Shown here: one piece after another, positions 42,134 through 49,268 of the stretch | Numbering within the stretch: the first letter of the stretch is position 1 | How the letters are laid out: each line of letters begins with the position of its first letter | Source of the DNA: Miltoncostaea sp963703045 | Lineage (GTDB): Bacteria; Actinomycetota; Thermoleophilia; Miltoncostaeales; Miltoncostaeaceae | Assembly (NCBI GenBank): GCA_963703045.1 | Contig: OY969782.1 | Location: 2,108,001-2,172,000, forward strand | DNA length: 64,000 nucleotides | Direction of reading: 5' to 3' | Program-made: the position numbers and the translations under genes | The notes under the pieces: model-generated | What the model was told of the DNA's origin: nothing | Database searches by the model: none | Seen by the model: the letters and a program-made list of their open reading frames with translations, nothing else

Positions 42134-42232
42134 GCGGCACGACCGGAGCAACCGGCGCAGGCGCGGCTGGTTCGACACCACGACGACGCTCGAGAGGCCC
42201 ATCGCGACCCCGGCGACGGGCGGGTCGAGGTC
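42134..42232 (-). pseudogene. C-terminal remnant of a heavy-metal P-type ATPase
   Basis: The minus strand reads DLDPPVAGVAMGLSSVVVVSN, then QPRLRRLLRSC, which matches the last transmembrane helix and tail of P1B copper/silver ATPases (pattern P.IAG.AMA.SSVSVV.N..RLRR). Nothing upstream in any frame continues the ATPase: the DUF2277 gene begins within 70 nt. The fragment is therefore an orphan piece left by a deletion or replacement. It is short, so confidence is moderate. Confidence 0.55.
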
Positions 42233-42303
42233 GCCGGGCGCGGGCGCACCCCCCTCGACGTCGGACCCGCCGCCCGCCTTTGGGGGGGGCGCGACGGCCG
42301 GGG

Positions 42304-42573
42304 TCAGGCGGCCCGGCGGCGCTGGTACCGCGCCCGGGCACGCGCGATCTCGACATCGCGGTTGCGGGGCGGCGCGCTGGTGACGAGCTCGTCGAGCAGC
42401 AGGCGCGATGTCGCGGCGATGGCCTCGACCGCCCGCTCGAAGGCCTCGGCGTTGGCGCGGGACGGCCGCGTCGAGCCGCTGATCTTGCGGACGTACTGCA
42501 GGGCCGCGGCCCGCACCTCGTCGGCGTCGGCGGGGGGCTCGAAGTTGTGCAGGGTCCGGATGTTGCGGCACAT
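42304..42573 (-). CDS. DUF2277 family protein
   Basis: 89 residues from the ATG at 42573 (GGAGGAG upstream). The family signature is the start MCRNIRTLHNFEPPA, then AAALQYVRKISGSTRPS and the end APPRNRDVEIARARAR. DUF2277 proteins are small, conserved and cytoplasmic, with no assigned function. Longer starts are possible in frame but add non-conserved residues. Confidence 0.92.
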   Translation of the reverse strand: MCRNIRTLHNFEPPADADEVRAAALQYVRKISGSTRPSRANAEAFERAVEAIAATSRLLLDELVTSAPPRNRDVEIARARARYQRRRAA

Positions 42574-42673
42574 GGCGACTCTCCTCCGCGGGATCGGCAG
42601 CGGCCGGGCGCCGGCCCGGCATCGCACCGACGCTATCCCACGGCGACGCCGGAGGCATCCTTGGCGGCCGGCA

Positions 42674-43747
42674 TCAGCCCGGCGCGGCCATGCGCAGTCC
42701 GCCGACGCCGACGCCGCCGGGCGCGATCGCGTGGTACGCCGGCACGATCTCGCACGTGACGAGCCCCGTGGTGGCCGTGGCGCGCGCCACGATCGGCCAC
42801 AGGCGCGTCACCGCGGCGACCGAGTCGACGAGCGTCACGACGATCGGCGTGCGGCGGCGCACCGCGAGCACCCGGTCGGCGTGCGCGCCGGCCGCGCCGG
42901 AGTAGCCCACCACCCCGCGGAGCGACGTCGCGCCGGCGGCGTCCGCCTCGCGCAGGCGCCGGACGAGCCGGTCGTGCAGTGGACGGCCCTCCCAGCGGGC
43001 CCCCTCGCCGCACGACACCGTGACCCGTTGCCACAGGGCGAGCCCCTCGTCGTCGTGGCCCGGCGGGGCCGGCAGCTCGGCGAGCACCCGTCCGTCGCGT
43101 CGCACCACGCGCACGCGCTCGAGCACCAGCACGTGGGGGCCGGCCGACCGGCGCAGCCGCGGCAGCACGTCGGCGACCCGCGCGCGTCGCCCCACGCTCA
43201 CGATCATCGCCGGCACCCCCGTGTTGCGGGCCATGAACCGTGCCCGCCGCCGCTCTCCGAGCAACGTCCCGTCGAGTCCGGCGAGCGCGATCGCCCCGCC
43301 GAGGCCGGCCTCGCGCATGAGATCGACCGCCGCCGTCACGACGGGCCGCCCGCCCTGCACCTCGCCGCGGCCGCAGAACAGCGTGAGCTTGACGTCGTCG
43401 CCCTCGTCCCCCGGCAGATCGCCGATGGGGTCCGGGCCGGGCAGCGTGACCCGCTCGAGCGTCAGCAGGCCGCGCGGCATGGCGGTGGCGACCTCGTCCG
43501 CCAGTGTCCGGATGGGGCCCGCGCGGTCGACGGCGACGACGACGAGGGGCATGTCCTCCGAGAGCGTCAGGATGCGGTCGGTGCGCAGGCGATGCGTGAT
43601 GCCGAAGCCCTCGACGCCCCGCAGCAGGGCCGAGGCGCGGACGCCGGCGCCGGCGATGCGGTCCATCAGGTCGTCCGACAGCAGCGCGCCCCCGACGCGG
43701 TCGCTCTCGCCGAAGTAGACGCTCAGCTTGAGGCCGCTCTCGCTCAC
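42674..43747 (-). CDS. Protein with three tandem DUF190 (PII-like) modules, fluoride operon
   Basis: 357 residues. Three related modules of about 105-110 residues can be aligned by their first strand and helix: LKLSVYFGESDRVGG...SALLRGVEGFG, VKLTLFCGRGEVQGG...GAIALAGLDG and RVTVSCGEGARWEGR...TSLRGVVGYSG. DUF190 has a PII-like ferredoxin fold and is often next to crcB. Here the GTG start overlaps the stop of crcB by 4 nt, so it is the third gene of a fluoride-export operon. A trimer-like arrangement from one chain is attractive but unproven. Confidence 0.82.
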   Translation of the reverse strand: MSESGLKLSVYFGESDRVGGALLSDDLMDRIAGAGVRASALLRGVEGFGITHRLRTDRILTLSEDMPLVVVAVDRAGPIRTLADEVATAMPRGLLTLERVTLPGPDPIGDLPGDEGDDVKLTLFCGRGEVQGGRPVVTAAVDLMREAGLGGAIALAGLDGTLLGERRRARFMARNTGVPAMIVSVGRRARVADVLPRLRRSAGPHVLVLERVRVVRRDGRVLAELPAPPGHDDEGLALWQRVTVSCGEGARWEGRPLHDRLVRRLREADAAGATSLRGVVGYSGAAGAHADRVLAVRRRTPIVVTLVDSVAAVTRLWPIVARATATTGLVTCEIVPAYHAIAPGGVGVGGLRMAAPG

Positions 43748-44112
43748 GCGAGCGATCCCAGCGCCCAGCCGAGCACGACGGCTCCGACCCCGGCGGCAGC
43801 TCCGACGAGCAGGTTGAGGGTCGCGACCGCCGACCGGCCGTCCTCGGCGAGCCGGTGGGTCTCGAGCATCCACGTCGAGAAGGTGGTGAACGAGCCCAGC
43901 ACGCCGACGGCGAGGACGACCTGGTCGGCTCCGTCCAGCCCCGCGCCGTACACGGCTCCCGCGGCGAGGGCGCCGAGCGTGTTGACGACGGTCGTCCCCC
44001 AGGGGAAGTCGCCGCGCACCCGTCGCGCGACGACGCCGTCGAGCCCGAACCGGGCGAGGGCCGCGAGGGCGCCGAGCACCGCGACGCCCCCCCAGACGAG
44101 CGCCGTCGTCAC
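43744..44112 (-). CDS. crcB: Fluoride channel CrcB/FluC (second copy)
   Basis: 122 residues, four transmembrane helices. Signature segments: GALAALARFGLDG, PWGTTVVNTLGALAAG with the pore-lining Asn, and GSFTTFSTWMLE with the conserved Phe box (FTTFSTW). Starts at GTG overlapping the end of the first crcB by 4 nt. Two adjacent crcB genes usually form a heterodimeric channel that lets fluoride leave the cell. Confidence 0.93.
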   Translation of the reverse strand: MTTALVWGGVAVLGALAALARFGLDGVVARRVRGDFPWGTTVVNTLGALAAGAVYGAGLDGADQVVLAVGVLGSFTTFSTWMLETHRLAEDGRSAVATLNLLVGAAAGVGAVVLGWALGSLA

Positions 44113-44567
44113 GGGCGCACCCGCGCGCGGCGCACGAGCGAGCTCGTCAGCGCGACGAGCACGAAACCGGCCACGATCGACGTCGCGGCATAGGCGCCGG
44201 CGAGCACGCCGTGACCGTCGCGGGCGAGCGCGAGGGCCTCGACCTGCAGCGACGAGAAGGTCGAGAGCGCGCCGCAGAGGCCCGTGCCGAGGAGCGGTCG
44301 CCGGTAGGTGCTGGGCGGCAGGCGCTCGAGCAGGCGCGTGGCCAGGTAGCCGAGCAGGGCGCAGGCGGCCAGGTTGGCCGTGAGGGTGGCCCACGGCCAC
44401 TGCCCCGGGCGCGTGGGCAGCGCCTCGTCGAGGCCGAGGCGCGCCACCGCTCCGATCGCCCCGCCGAGCGCGATCGCCCCGGCCAGCGCATGACGCGTCG
44501 CGACCGCCGCGAGCCGGCCCGAGGCCGGCGCCCCGGCGCCGGCCGGCTCAGCGCGATGCGTCGTCAC
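44109..44567 (-). CDS. crcB: Fluoride channel CrcB/FluC (first copy)
   Basis: 152 residues with an N-terminal extension of about 25 residues, then four helices. Signature segments: GGAIGAVARLGLDEAL, PWATLTANLAACALLGY and GLCGALSTFSSLQVE. GTG start at 44567. I searched the preceding region for a fluoride riboswitch and found none of its conserved bases. It leads a three-gene operon with the second crcB and the triple DUF190 gene. Confidence 0.92.
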   Translation of the reverse strand: MTTHRAEPAGAGAPASGRLAAVATRHALAGAIALGGAIGAVARLGLDEALPTRPGQWPWATLTANLAACALLGYLATRLLERLPPSTYRRPLLGTGLCGALSTFSSLQVEALALARDGHGVLAGAYAATSIVAGFVLVALTSSLVRRARVRP

Positions 44568-44693
44568 GGTTCGCCACCGTAGCGGCGCGTCGATCCACAG
44601 GGGGTCTCCAGGTCCGTCGCGGGCGGCGCACCCCCACCCGCCAGGGCGTCGCGGCGAGAGACGCATTCACGAACGCCGGAGGAGCGCCGATGA

Positions 44694-44949
44694 GCCGGCA
44701 CCCGACCCCCCGAGCCGTCCACCTCGTCCACCACCGACACCGCCGCGACGACCGCTGCCACGGACGTCGCGGAGGTGCCCGAGGAGACGGCGGGCCCCTT
44801 TCCCGCCAACGGCTCCAACGGCGTCAACGCGTGACACTGCGACCGCGAGGGCCGCTACTCGCCGTACGACGGCGCGATCGGGGGCGAGAACTACCCTGCG
44901 CGGGTGCAGGAGGCCGACGCCGACGGGTCAGACGCGCACGTCGAGCCGC
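44694..44949 (+). pseudogene. Internally deleted intradiol ring-cleavage dioxygenase-like gene
   Basis: One frame reads a Thr/Ser-rich leader, then TDVAEVPEETAGPFPANGSN, GVNA, a TGA where a Trp is expected, and HCDREGRYSPYDG, then GENYPARVQEADADG. These two blocks are the start of the intradiol dioxygenase-like domain (PEETAGPFPxDGSNGxN) and the WHCDxxGxYS strand with the C-terminal VQEADADG turn. About 45 residues between them are missing, the rest of the domain after EADADG is lost, and no start codon is in frame. It is a relic of a secreted dioxygenase-like protein. Confidence 0.7.
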
Positions 44950-45045
44950 ACCGTCGGAGGGGGTTTCTCCGCCGCCGCCGGGCGTTCGGCGGCGGCCCCG
45001 GGCGGGTAAGGATGACGCTCTGCCGCAGACATTTCCGGAGGCGAC

Positions 45046-45195
45046 ATGTCCGACGACCCGAAGCGCACCGCTGAAGAGGACCTGACCACCGCTCCGACCC
45101 CGGAGACCCGCCGCGCCGACGGTGAGCCCGCGAAGGAGCACGACACCAGCGACGGCCCGACGCCCGAGACGCGCGAGGCCGACCGCCGCTCGTAG
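45046..45195 (+). CDS. Acidic 49-residue protein with internal duplication
   Basis: ATG at 45046 after CCGGAGG at ideal spacing; 50 codons to TAG. The protein is MSDDPKRTAEEDLTTAPTPE and so on, with a duplicated unit: TTAPTPETRRADGE and SDGPTPETREADRR. There is no hydrophobic segment. It is followed by a strong terminator. Too short for similarity-based assignment, but RBS, frame bias and repeat structure support it as a real gene. Confidence 0.6.
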   Translation: MSDDPKRTAEEDLTTAPTPETRRADGEPAKEHDTSDGPTPETREADRRS

Positions 45196-45203
45196 CGCCG
45201 TCC

Positions 45204-45231
45204 GCGGGCGGGTCCCGGCGGACCCGCCCGC
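45204..45231 (+). terminator. Terminator hairpin after the 49-residue protein gene
   Basis: Perfect 12-bp stem GCGGGCGGGTCC / GGACCCGCCCGC with loop CGGC, starting 8 nt after the stop. No U-tract. Confidence 0.75.
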
Positions 45232-45265
45232 GACGTCCCGCCCGTGACCGGACGGGGTGGGAATA

Positions 45266-45279
45266 CGAACATGTGTTCG
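45266..45279 (+). promoter_or_regulatory. Consensus LexA (SOS) box
   Basis: CGAACATGTGTTCG fits the Gram-positive/actinobacterial LexA site CGAACRNRYGTTCG at every position. It ends 1 nt before TACGCT (45281-45286), the probable -10 of the gene starting at ATG 45297, so bound LexA would block RNA polymerase. The 82-residue gene downstream is therefore a candidate DNA-damage-induced gene. Confidence 0.75.
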
Positions 45280-45296
45280 GTACGCTGCGCGGCCCG

Positions 45297-45545
45297 ATGG
45301 CCGACGACTGCACCACCGACCTGCTCAACCTCGCCCGCCTCTACGTGTCGGAGGGCGACGCGCAGCGGCTCGTCGGCTGGATCGCCTGGCGGACCGGACG
45401 CAACCAGGCGATGGCCGGCGACCGGCCCGCGATCGACCGCCTGGAGCACGCACTCACGCAGTGGCTCGACGACCAGCAGCGCGCCCAGCTCCTGCGCTGG
45501 CTCCAGCGGCGGCTCCCCTATGGATTGTCGCCCGTACCCGACTGA
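45297..45545 (+). CDS. Hypothetical 82-residue protein under LexA control
   Basis: ATG at 45297, 10 nt after TACGCT and without SD, probably leaderless. The protein is helical: CTTDLLNLARLYVSEGDAQR, then LVGWIAWRTGRNQAMAG and a C-terminal amphipathic helix QQRAQLLRWLQRRLPYG. It has one Cys, is rich in Trp and Arg, and has no predicted membrane segment. I do not recognise the family. The LexA box makes it a candidate SOS effector such as a cell-division or repair modulator. The 3' end overlaps the convergent modC gene by 28 nt. Confidence 0.65.
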   Translation: MADDCTTDLLNLARLYVSEGDAQRLVGWIAWRTGRNQAMAGDRPAIDRLEHALTQWLDDQQRAQLLRWLQRRLPYGLSPVPD

Positions 45546-46579
45546 TCCAGGCTGACGAGCCGGGTGGCGGCGATGGCGAAGGTCGCTCCCGCCACGCGTC
45601 CGGGCGTCAGGTCGAGCCCGCCCGCCGCGTCCGCCGCGATCTCGGCCACGAGGGGTCCGATCCTCACCCGCAGGCGGTCCCCTGCCGGGGTGACCGCCGC
45701 GATCGGGGCGTCGATGCGGTTGTGCCCCGGGGCCGCGCCGACGCCGGTCGCGATCGCGACCTCCCAGGGGTGCACCACCGCCCCCACCGCCCCCATGCCG
45801 GGACCCCCGACCGCGCGGATGACCCCGCCGTGGGCGAGGACGACCTCGACGAGCCCCCCGGCGCCCGGTCGCGCCGTGCCGGGCATGAGGTTGCTGCCGA
45901 CGAAGCTCGCCACGAAGGCGTCGGCCGGCGCGGCCATCAGCTCGGCGGGCGTCCCGGTCTGGCGGATGCGCCCGGCGCCCACCACGCCCACGCGGTCGGC
46001 CAGCGCCGCCGCGTCGTCGAAGTCGTGGGTCACGAGCAGCGCCGGCAGCCCGAGCTCTGCCAGCAGGTCGAACAGCTCGGCCCGCACCCGGGCGCGGGTG
46101 TGGGCGTCGAGCGCCGACAGGGGCTCGTCGAGCAGCAGCACCCCGGGATCGGCCGCGATCGCGCGCGCCAGCCCGACCCGCTGACGTTCGCCGCCCGAGA
46201 GCCGCCCCGGCCGGGCGTCGGCGAGATGGGCGATGCCGAACCGCTCGAGCAGCTCGTCGGCCCGCGCCCGGCCGGCGAAGGCCACGTTCTGGCGCACGGT
46301 CATGTGCGGGAAGAGCGCGTGCTCCTGGAACACGTAGCCGACCCCGCGCTCCTCGGGCGGCAGGTCGATGCGCCGCTGCGCGTCGAACAGCGTCCTCGTC
46401 CCGAGCGCGATGCGACCGGCGCGGGGCCGCACCGCCCCCGCGATCGCCCTCAGCACCGTCGTCTTGCCCGCGCCCGAGGGCCCCACCAGCGCGACGGTCT
46501 CGCCGTCGCCCACGCGGAGGGCTAGGCGGAGCTCGAACGCGCGGAGCGGAACGGCGATGTCGAGTCCGAGGACCGCCAG
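45518..46579 (-). CDS. modC: Molybdate ABC transporter ATP-binding protein
   Basis: ABC domain with Walker A GPSGAGKT, Q-loop GYVFQEHALFPHMTVRQNV, signature LSGGERQR, Walker B VLLLDEPLSALD and switch His LLVTHDFDDA, followed by a C-terminal TOBE/Mop domain of about 100 residues. The start is doubtful: GTG at 46513 would cut off the first strands, while homology extends upstream (VLGLDIAVPLRAFELRLALRV) to a CTG at 46579. No ATG/GTG/TTG lies in the extension, so either CTG is used or an indel hides the real start. Last gene of the mod operon. Confidence 0.88.
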   Translation of the reverse strand: MAVLGLDIAVPLRAFELRLALRVGDGETVALVGPSGAGKTTVLRAIAGAVRPRAGRIALGTRTLFDAQRRIDLPPEERGVGYVFQEHALFPHMTVRQNVAFAGRARADELLERFGIAHLADARPGRLSGGERQRVGLARAIAADPGVLLLDEPLSALDAHTRARVRAELFDLLAELGLPALLVTHDFDDAAALADRVGVVGAGRIRQTGTPAELMAAPADAFVASFVGSNLMPGTARPGAGGLVEVVLAHGGVIRAVGGPGMGAVGAVVHPWEVAIATGVGAAPGHNRIDAPIAAVTPAGDRLRVRIGPLVAEIAADAAGGLDLTPGRVAGATFAIAATRLVSLDQSGTGDNP

Positions 46580-47370
46580 AGGAGCGCCGCCTTCAATGAG
46601 AGGAGGACGACCGCGCTGATGACGACCAGCAGGGCCCCGATGGCGAGCGCGACGTCGAGATCGACGGCGAGCTCATCGTAGATCGCCAGGGTGACCGTCT
46701 GCGTGACGCCCTGGAGGCTGCCGGCGAACATGATCGTGGCGCCGAACTCGCCGATGCCGCGCGCGAGCGAGAGGGCGGCCCCGGCGCCGAGGCCGCCGGC
46801 GCTGAGCGGGAGCGCCACCCGCCAGAAGGCGCGGCCCGGCCCCGCGCCCAGCGTGCGCGCGGCCAGCATCAGGTCGTCGTCGAGCGCCTCGAACGACGCG
46901 ATCGCCTGCCGCAGGTAGAACGGCCCCGCCACGAACAGGATCGCCATCACGACCGCGGCCTGCGTGAAGCCGATCGACAGGCCGAGCGCCGAGAGCTGCC
47001 CGCCGAGCAGCCCGAGACGGCCGAACGCCGCCAGCAGGCCGATGCCCGCCACCGCCGGCGGCAGCACGAGCGGAAGCTCGATCAGGGTGACCACGACGCT
47101 GCGGCCGGGAAAGCGCCGGCGCCCGATCAGGTACGCGGCCGGCGTCCCGACGACGAGCGTCAGCGCGAAGGCGATGGCGTTGGTCTTGGCCGTCACCACG
47201 AGCGCGTCCACCACGACCGGGTCGTCGAGCCGCCCGACCAGCTCGCCGGGGGGGACGCGCAGGAACAGCGCCGCGACGGGGACGACCAGGAAGGCGAGGG
47301 CGGCGAGGGCGGCGAGTCCGAGCACCAGCGAGAAGGGGCGCACCCGACGCAGGCGCGCCGCCCCGATCAC
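46522..47370 (-). CDS. modB: Molybdate ABC transporter permease
   Basis: 282 residues, GTG start overlapping modA by 4 nt. Five to six transmembrane helices, and the EAA-type cytoplasmic loop LMLAARTLGAGPGRAFWRVALPL that docks to ModC. Family blocks are TAKTNAIAFALTLVVGTPAA and ELPLVLPPAVAGIGLLAAFG, then RGIGEFGATIMFAG. Forms the membrane channel of the high-affinity molybdate importer. Confidence 0.92.
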   Translation of the reverse strand: MIGAARLRRVRPFSLVLGLAALAALAFLVVPVAALFLRVPPGELVGRLDDPVVVDALVVTAKTNAIAFALTLVVGTPAAYLIGRRRFPGRSVVVTLIELPLVLPPAVAGIGLLAAFGRLGLLGGQLSALGLSIGFTQAAVVMAILFVAGPFYLRQAIASFEALDDDLMLAARTLGAGPGRAFWRVALPLSAGGLGAGAALSLARGIGEFGATIMFAGSLQGVTQTVTLAIYDELAVDLDVALAIGALLVVISAVVLLSLKAALLWRSSDSTSPFRSARSSSA

Positions 47371-48140
47371 CGGTCCTCCGGCGGGAGGAAGCCCGCGCGG
47401 GCGAGCGTCGCGCGGCCCCGGGGCCCCGTGACCCGCCGGATGAAGGCCCGCGCGGCGGCCGGATCGCGTGCGCCCGCGACGACGGCGATCTCGTAGCGGA
47501 TCGCGGGCTGCGCCGAGGCGGGGATGGCGACCGTGCGCAGGCGCGAGGCCGCCGCCCGGGCGTCGGTCGCGTAGACCACGCCCGCGTCGGCCTCGCCGAG
47601 GGCGACCTTGCCGAGCACGGCCGTGACGTCGCCCTCCTCGCTCACGACGTTGGAGAGCGCCGCGCGCAGCCCCAGCCGGCGCAGTGCGGTGCGCGTGTAC
47701 GCGCCGACCGGCACCCCGGCACCGGCGATCACCAGGCGCACGCCCGGGCGTGCGAGGTCGCCGATCGCGTCGATGCCGGCCGGATCGGCGCGCGGCGTGA
47801 TCAGCACGAGTCGGTTGCGCGCCAGCGCGCGCGGGCGCTCGACCAGCCCGTCGTGGTGGAGCGCCCGGGTCAGCGCGGGCGCGGCCGACGCGAAGACGTC
47901 CGCGGGCGCGCCCGCGCGGATCTGCTGCGCGAGCGTGTCCGATCCGGCGAAGCTGAACCGGGCCCCCGGGTCCACCTCGGGGAGCGCCCCGCGCAGAGAC
48001 GCCGCGGCGAAGACGGTGGGGCCGTCGGCCGCCCCCCGCGGGCCGTCCGTTCCGCTCCCGACGACGAGCGCCGCGAGGGCGATCAGCGCCACCGCGACGG
48101 CGGCCACCGCGGCGATCCGCCGCGACCGGCGCCGCCTCAC
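47367..48140 (-). CDS. modA: Molybdate-binding protein
   Basis: 257 residues. Basic N-terminus and membrane/signal segment (IAAVAAVAVALIALAALVVG) without a lipobox Cys, then the ModA fold: TVFAAASLRGALPEV, FSFAGSDTLAQQIRAGAPAD VFASA (the oxyanion-binding Ser/Ala loop) and GVVYATDARAAASRL. It delivers molybdate or tungstate to ModBC. The GTG start overlaps the upstream regulator gene by 4 nt, so the regulator is the first gene of the operon. Confidence 0.92.
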   Translation of the reverse strand: MRRRRSRRIAAVAAVAVALIALAALVVGSGTDGPRGAADGPTVFAAASLRGALPEVDPGARFSFAGSDTLAQQIRAGAPADVFASAAPALTRALHHDGLVERPRALARNRLVLITPRADPAGIDAIGDLARPGVRLVIAGAGVPVGAYTRTALRRLGLRAALSNVVSEEGDVTAVLGKVALGEADAGVVYATDARAAASRLRTVAIPASAQPAIRYEIAVVAGARDPAAARAFIRRVTGPRGRATLARAGFLPPEDR

Positions 48141-49156
48141 CGGTCGACCGCCGCGGTGCCGCAGCCCTCGAGGTCGTAGCCCCCCACCAGCGCGAGGCGG
48201 CGCGTGAAGGCCGGCGATCCGAGCAGCGCCAGCAGGGCGCCCGCGCCCGGGTGGTCCCCGTGGCGCTCGCCGATCCAGAGCTCGACGGCATGGGTCTCGA
48301 GCGGGATGAAGCGCAGGTCGAGCATCCGGGCCGCCGGCTCGAAGGTGACGGCGGGGGCTCCGGTGATGGCCGCCCTGCGCGCTGCGTCGACGTGCCCGGT
48401 GGCGCGGTGGGCGATCACCGGCGAACGGTCGCCGAGGGCGCGCTCGAGCGCCTGCTGACTCGCCGCGCCCGGATCGCGTCCGATGAGGGGCGTGCCCGAC
48501 GAGACCACCGCGTCGAGCGAATCGGCGCCGGAGCGGGAGCGGCCGACGCCGAGCCCCACCCGCCAGCGGGCGAGATGCACGCGCCGCGTGCCGGCCGGGG
48601 CTGCGCCGAGGGCGCCCGACGGGCCGTGCACGAGGGCGGCGTGTGCCCGTCCATCGGCGAGCGCCGCGCGGGCGGCCCCGCTGGTGCCCTCGACCGCCGC
48701 GATCGCGCGCCGTCCGTCACGCCTCGCCAGCCCGGCCAGCAGTCCGAGGGCGGGGTCGCACCCGACCACCACCAGGGCCGAGGGGTCGGCGCCGGGGAGG
48801 GTTCGCACCCGGCCGCCCTCGACCACGCCGTCCACGGTCGCCCAGGCCCCGTCGCCGGCGAGAGGGCCCGCCAGCGCGTGCGCGTGCAGCCGCTCGCCGA
48901 CCCTGCCGATGACGACCGCGGTGCCGTCGGCGGCCCCCGCGGGCGGCGTCGGCCCGGTACCGGTAGGGGGGCCGAAGAGCGCTCCGACGGGCTCGCCGAG
49001 CGCCGCGGCGATCCTCAGTGCGGCGTCCACCGCCGGCACGTGCCGGCCGCTCTCGGCGCCACCGAGCGACTGGCGGCTGATTCCCGCGCGGCGCGCGAGC
49101 TCGGACTGGGTGAGGCCGGCGCGCTCGCGCGCCCGGCGCAGGCGACCGCCGTCCAT
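48137..49156 (-). CDS. XRE-HTH regulator fused to a substrate-binding (PBP-like) domain, molybdate operon
   Basis: 339 residues. Residues 1-65 are an XRE helix-turn-helix (LRRARERAGLTQSELARRAG, then SRQSLGGAESGRHVP). The rest is a PBP-like domain related to ModA-type binders, with VVVGCDPALGLLAGLARRDG and RDPGAASQQALERALG. Such fusions act as molybdate or molybdenum-cofactor-responsive repressors of downstream genes. The ATG at 49156 lies 6 nt after TAGGAT (minus strand) without an SD, so the operon mRNA is probably leaderless. It is divergent from a BTAD regulator. Confidence 0.88.
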   Translation of the reverse strand: MDGGRLRRARERAGLTQSELARRAGISRQSLGGAESGRHVPAVDAALRIAAALGEPVGALFGPPTGTGPTPPAGAADGTAVVIGRVGERLHAHALAGPLAGDGAWATVDGVVEGGRVRTLPGADPSALVVVGCDPALGLLAGLARRDGRRAIAAVEGTSGAARAALADGRAHAALVHGPSGALGAAPAGTRRVHLARWRVGLGVGRSRSGADSLDAVVSSGTPLIGRDPGAASQQALERALGDRSPVIAHRATGHVDAARRAAITGAPAVTFEPAARMLDLRFIPLETHAVELWIGERHGDHPGAGALLALLGSPAFTRRLALVGGYDLEGCGTAAVDR

Positions 49157-49174
49157 GCCAGTATCCTAGCCTCA

Positions 49175-49226
49175 TGCCGTGATATCGGCACCTCTTTCCC
49201 TTGCCCCCGGGCGCGGCAACTTGCCG
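49175..49226. promoter_or_regulatory. Two palindromes between the mod operon and the BTAD regulator
   Basis: TGCCG-TGATAT-CGGCA (49175-49190) has perfect 5-bp arms and lies just upstream of the mod promoter; CGGCAA-C-TTGCCG (49214-49226) has perfect 6-bp arms nearer the BTAD gene. Either could bind the XRE-PBP regulator for autoregulation. Confidence 0.35.
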
Positions 49227-49268
49227 CCCGCCCCCCTGTGGGGCCAGCATGGGGTGGGAGGCCGAGCG

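Noticed and set aside
44568..44690. Possible fluoride riboswitch before the crcB operon
   Set aside because: The conserved bases and pseudoknot pattern of the crcB motif were not found on the minus strand.
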